Shown: piece by piece, positions 5,149 to 6,882 of the stretch | How the letters are laid out: every line of letters begins with the position of its first letter | How positions within the stretch are numbered: the stretch's first letter is position 1 | Origin: Deferribacteres bacterium | GTDB taxonomy: Bacteria; Zhuqueibacterota; Zhuqueibacteria; Zhuqueibacterales; Geothermadaptataceae | Direction of reading: 5' to 3' | Length of the DNA stretch: 6,882 nt | NCBI GenBank assembly: GCA_020633655.1 | Contig: JACKDF010000047.1 | Coordinates: 1 to 6,882, forward strand | The notes under the pieces: model-generated | What the model was told of the DNA's origin: nothing | Seen by the model: the letters and a program-made list of their open reading frames with translations, nothing else | Database searches by the model: none | Position numbers and translations under genes: made by a program

Positions 5149-6697
5149 ACTCGTCGCGACACCCTAAAAGAACAAACAGACCATTACTCATCCCCGCCAT
5201 TTGCAATTTACCAGGCTCATAATTTAAAATGATGTCAGCTCGGCCATCATTATTTAAATCTTCGGCTTTTACCAACGTTCCATCCTGCGGTAAAATGATT
5301 TTGTAGCGGGCACCCGGAGTGGAGTTTATGGTACGTTTTTTATCCCCGTAATAAATAAGAAGCATCTCTTCATCGGCACTGGCGAGAACGTCCAGCAGGC
5401 CATCACCATTAAAGTCCGCGATTTCATAAATTGGTGAGGCGGCGCCACCTCGAAATGAAAAATTGACGTTCATGCTGATTTTTCGCTGCGCCTCTTTCGA
5501 ATATCCTCTTCCGCTTTGAAATAAAAAAAGCTGGGCGTCAAAATCTATGGAGCGGGTTAGCAGCATTTTTATAATACTTGTGGCGCCAATTTTGATCGTC
5601 GGAATAATAAAAGCTTGCCTTCCATCACGGTTAAAGTCGCGAATATCAATGACCATCTGTGTTCCATCCGGCTCGATGATGTAATCCACTTCCTCCGTAA
5701 AATAATATCCTTTCTCCTCGGACTTTCTCCCAAGAAATACACTCGTCGTTGTCTCCGGATTGATGAGGCTGTGTTTGGTTGAAATCGAAGAAGTGACAAT
5801 ATCCAGTACGCCATCTCCATCGATATCGACGAGACGTATTAGAAATTGGCGCTCGTTTTTATCATCCAAATGCGTTCGCATGATTTTGGAACCGTTCCAA
5901 ATGTCACCATGATTAATTGGTAGAACATAGCTTGGTTGAGGTGCAAATTGCCGGTTCGCTTGCTGCGCAAATACATTAATGCTGTCTTTGTAAATAGCAA
6001 TAATATCCGTGAGTGCGTCGTTGTTGAAATCGTCCACCAACATATATGGTACTTCGAAGAGTGCTCCTGCCTTATCCCCAACCGAAAACCGGGGATCAAA
6101 ATAGGCAAAGGTGCGGGATTGTGGCAGGAGCTGCAGGTCATTTTCCCGCCAGGTGTTAGTCGGCGCATCATGCAACCATAAGGCAGCTCCATCAAATTTT
6201 GGGATGAAAATATCGTCAGCGCCATCATTGTTGAAATCCCGGGCAAAATTCCAGGCACGAATACGTGAACGATCCGGATAGATGAAAAGCGACTTCGTTT
6301 CAAGGAATCGTTTTCGTTCCTGACTGATTCCACTGTCACTCAGTGTGTGATAAAACAGTGCGCCATGTGCAAATGTGAGGAATTCGCGCCCAACATGTGG
6401 ATCAATATCACCAAAATCAAACAGACTCACATCCTCCGGAATGTGAAATGTCTGCGTTGGCATGGCATTAAAGCCGTTTTCATTTTGAAAATAGAGATCA
6501 CACCAGCGCGCATGTGCTTCTTCATCGACGTAGAAAAGCAAAATATCCTGTCTGTCATCGCCGTTTAAATCCTCATTTTGGATGGAGACGATTTCCTTCT
6601 CGCATGGCAGAAAAAATTGCTGGAAACACGCTTCCCCTGCATGCAATTTAGGAATTGCGCTCAATAGGAATAGTCCAAGAAATTGTATTGCCTTCAT
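5147..6697 (-). CDS. Secreted FG-GAP/VCBS repeat beta-propeller protein
   Basis: This 516-residue exported protein is probably a calcium-binding beta-propeller of the integrin-alpha-like FG-GAP/VCBS type, used for adhesion or binding. Its exact role is unknown. Residues 1-20 are a signal peptide (one Lys, a hydrophobic core QFLGLFLLSAIP, a likely cut after LHA). Calcium-loop motifs of the D-x-[DN]-x-D-G type recur: DLNGDDRQD (43), DFNNDGADD (154), DFNNDALTD (223), DIDGDGVLD (291), DFNRDGRQA (354), DFNGDGLLD (428) and DLNNDGRAD (480). A degenerate copy DIDPHVGRE (97) makes about eight units over the whole mature protein. No enzyme domain, membrane anchor or sorting tail follows; it ends at GCRDE. 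Four Cys (24, 32, 66, 513) could form disulphides. The ATG has no clear ribosome binding site. The preceding gene's stop is 9 bases upstream, so translational coupling is likely. It runs convergently with the Roadblock gene. Confidence 0.85.
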   Translation of the reverse strand: MKAIQFLGLFLLSAIPKLHAGEACFQQFFLPCEKEIVSIQNEDLNGDDRQDILLFYVDEEAHARWCDLYFQNENGFNAMPTQTFHIPEDVSLFDFGDIDPHVGREFLTFAHGALFYHTLSDSGISQERKRFLETKSLFIYPDRSRIRAWNFARDFNNDGADDIFIPKFDGAALWLHDAPTNTWRENDLQLLPQSRTFAYFDPRFSVGDKAGALFEVPYMLVDDFNNDALTDIIAIYKDSINVFAQQANRQFAPQPSYVLPINHGDIWNGSKIMRTHLDDKNERQFLIRLVDIDGDGVLDIVTSSISTKHSLINPETTTSVFLGRKSEEKGYYFTEEVDYIIEPDGTQMVIDIRDFNRDGRQAFIIPTIKIGATSIIKMLLTRSIDFDAQLFLFQSGRGYSKEAQRKISMNVNFSFRGGAASPIYEIADFNGDGLLDVLASADEEMLLIYYGDKKRTINSTPGARYKIILPQDGTLVKAEDLNNDGRADIILNYEPGKLQMAGMSNGLFVLLGCRDE

Positions 6698-6706
6698 TGG
6701 TGACTG

Positions 6707-6882
6707 TTATTGGTTGAGTATGCGTTCATAAAATTGAATCCATTTGGGCATAATGACGTCGGTTCCGAATGTTTTCGTGGCGCGGCGTCGCGCATTTTCA
6801 CTGAATATCTGGTGTTTCTCGGGATTGCGCAACAGGTCGAGGGATGCTTCCGCCATTGCAGTTATCTCCCCAACGGAAAACA
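6707..6882 (-). CDS. Glycosyltransferase family 4 C-terminus, BshA-like (partial)
   Basis: Only the last 57 codons lie in the window; the 5' part is cut off by the window edge, and the TAA is at 6709-6707. The peptide reads VGEITAMAEASLDLLRNPEK, then HQIFSENARRRATKTF, then GTDVIMPKWIQFYERILNQ. The order of a VG-x-x-x-A-M-A-E helix, L-L-x-[DN]-P-x-x-H, [FM]-x-x-N-A-R-x-R-A, then I-x-P-x-[WY]-x-x-x-Y-x-x-[IV]-L is the C-terminal signature of GT-B, GT4-type glycosyltransferases. It is closest in my reading to BshA, the N-acetylglucosaminyl-malate synthase of bacillithiol synthesis. The catalytic region is outside the window, so the substrate is not proven. It lies 9 bases upstream of the FG-GAP gene on the same strand, most likely in one operon. 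Confidence 0.65.
   Translation of the reverse strand, partial: FSVGEITAMAEASLDLLRNPEKHQIFSENARRRATKTFGTDVIMPKWIQFYERILNQ

Noticed and set aside
5839..6339. 166-codon open frame on the minus strand
   Set aside because: It overlaps the FG-GAP gene in another frame. The FG-GAP frame has a signal peptide and repeated motifs; this frame has neither.

Overview
The window looks like chromosomal DNA from a Gram-negative bacterium of moderate GC content. It holds three complete genes and the end of a fourth. The organism cannot be named from this stretch. A membrane-anchored kinase-fold protein with a PEGA-type ectodomain, a Roadblock/LC7 protein and a secreted FG-GAP protein are typical of Myxococcota-like, SAR324-like and related deep-branching lineages. 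That placement is inference. I saw no mobile element, CRISPR array, tRNA or rRNA.

Layout. Bases 1-124 hold no gene, only a strong hairpin (54-84) that probably ends transcription of the first gene. Bases 125-4168 (minus strand) encode a 1347-residue single-pass membrane protein. Its parts, in order, are a kinase-fold domain, a very long acidic low-complexity linker, a lysine-rich stretch, one membrane helix and a periplasmic chain of PEGA-like beta domains. The kinase fold lacks the glycine loop, the HRD aspartate and the DFG aspartate, so it is best read as a pseudokinase. Its start codon is TTG behind a good ribosome binding site. Bases 4169-4596 are a long divergent intergenic region with a possible attenuator hairpin and a distant inverted repeat. 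Bases 4597-5043 (plus strand) encode a 148-residue Roadblock/LC7 protein. A bulged stem followed by seven T lies between it and the convergent minus-strand operon. That operon contains a secreted 516-residue FG-GAP/VCBS beta-propeller protein (5147-6697) and, just upstream, the last 57 codons of a GT4-type glycosyltransferase with a BshA-like C-terminus (6707-6882).

How the genes may work together. The pseudokinase receptor and the Roadblock protein are divergently transcribed from one intergenic region. Roadblock proteins usually regulate or scaffold Ras-like GTPases of the MglA type. A plausible but unproven reading is a signalling or scaffolding module in which a periplasmic sensor passes information through a catalytically dead kinase fold to a Roadblock/GTPase switch. 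No GTPase is visible here. The glycosyltransferase and FG-GAP genes form a separate transcription unit with a 9-base gap, and nothing links them functionally to the pair.
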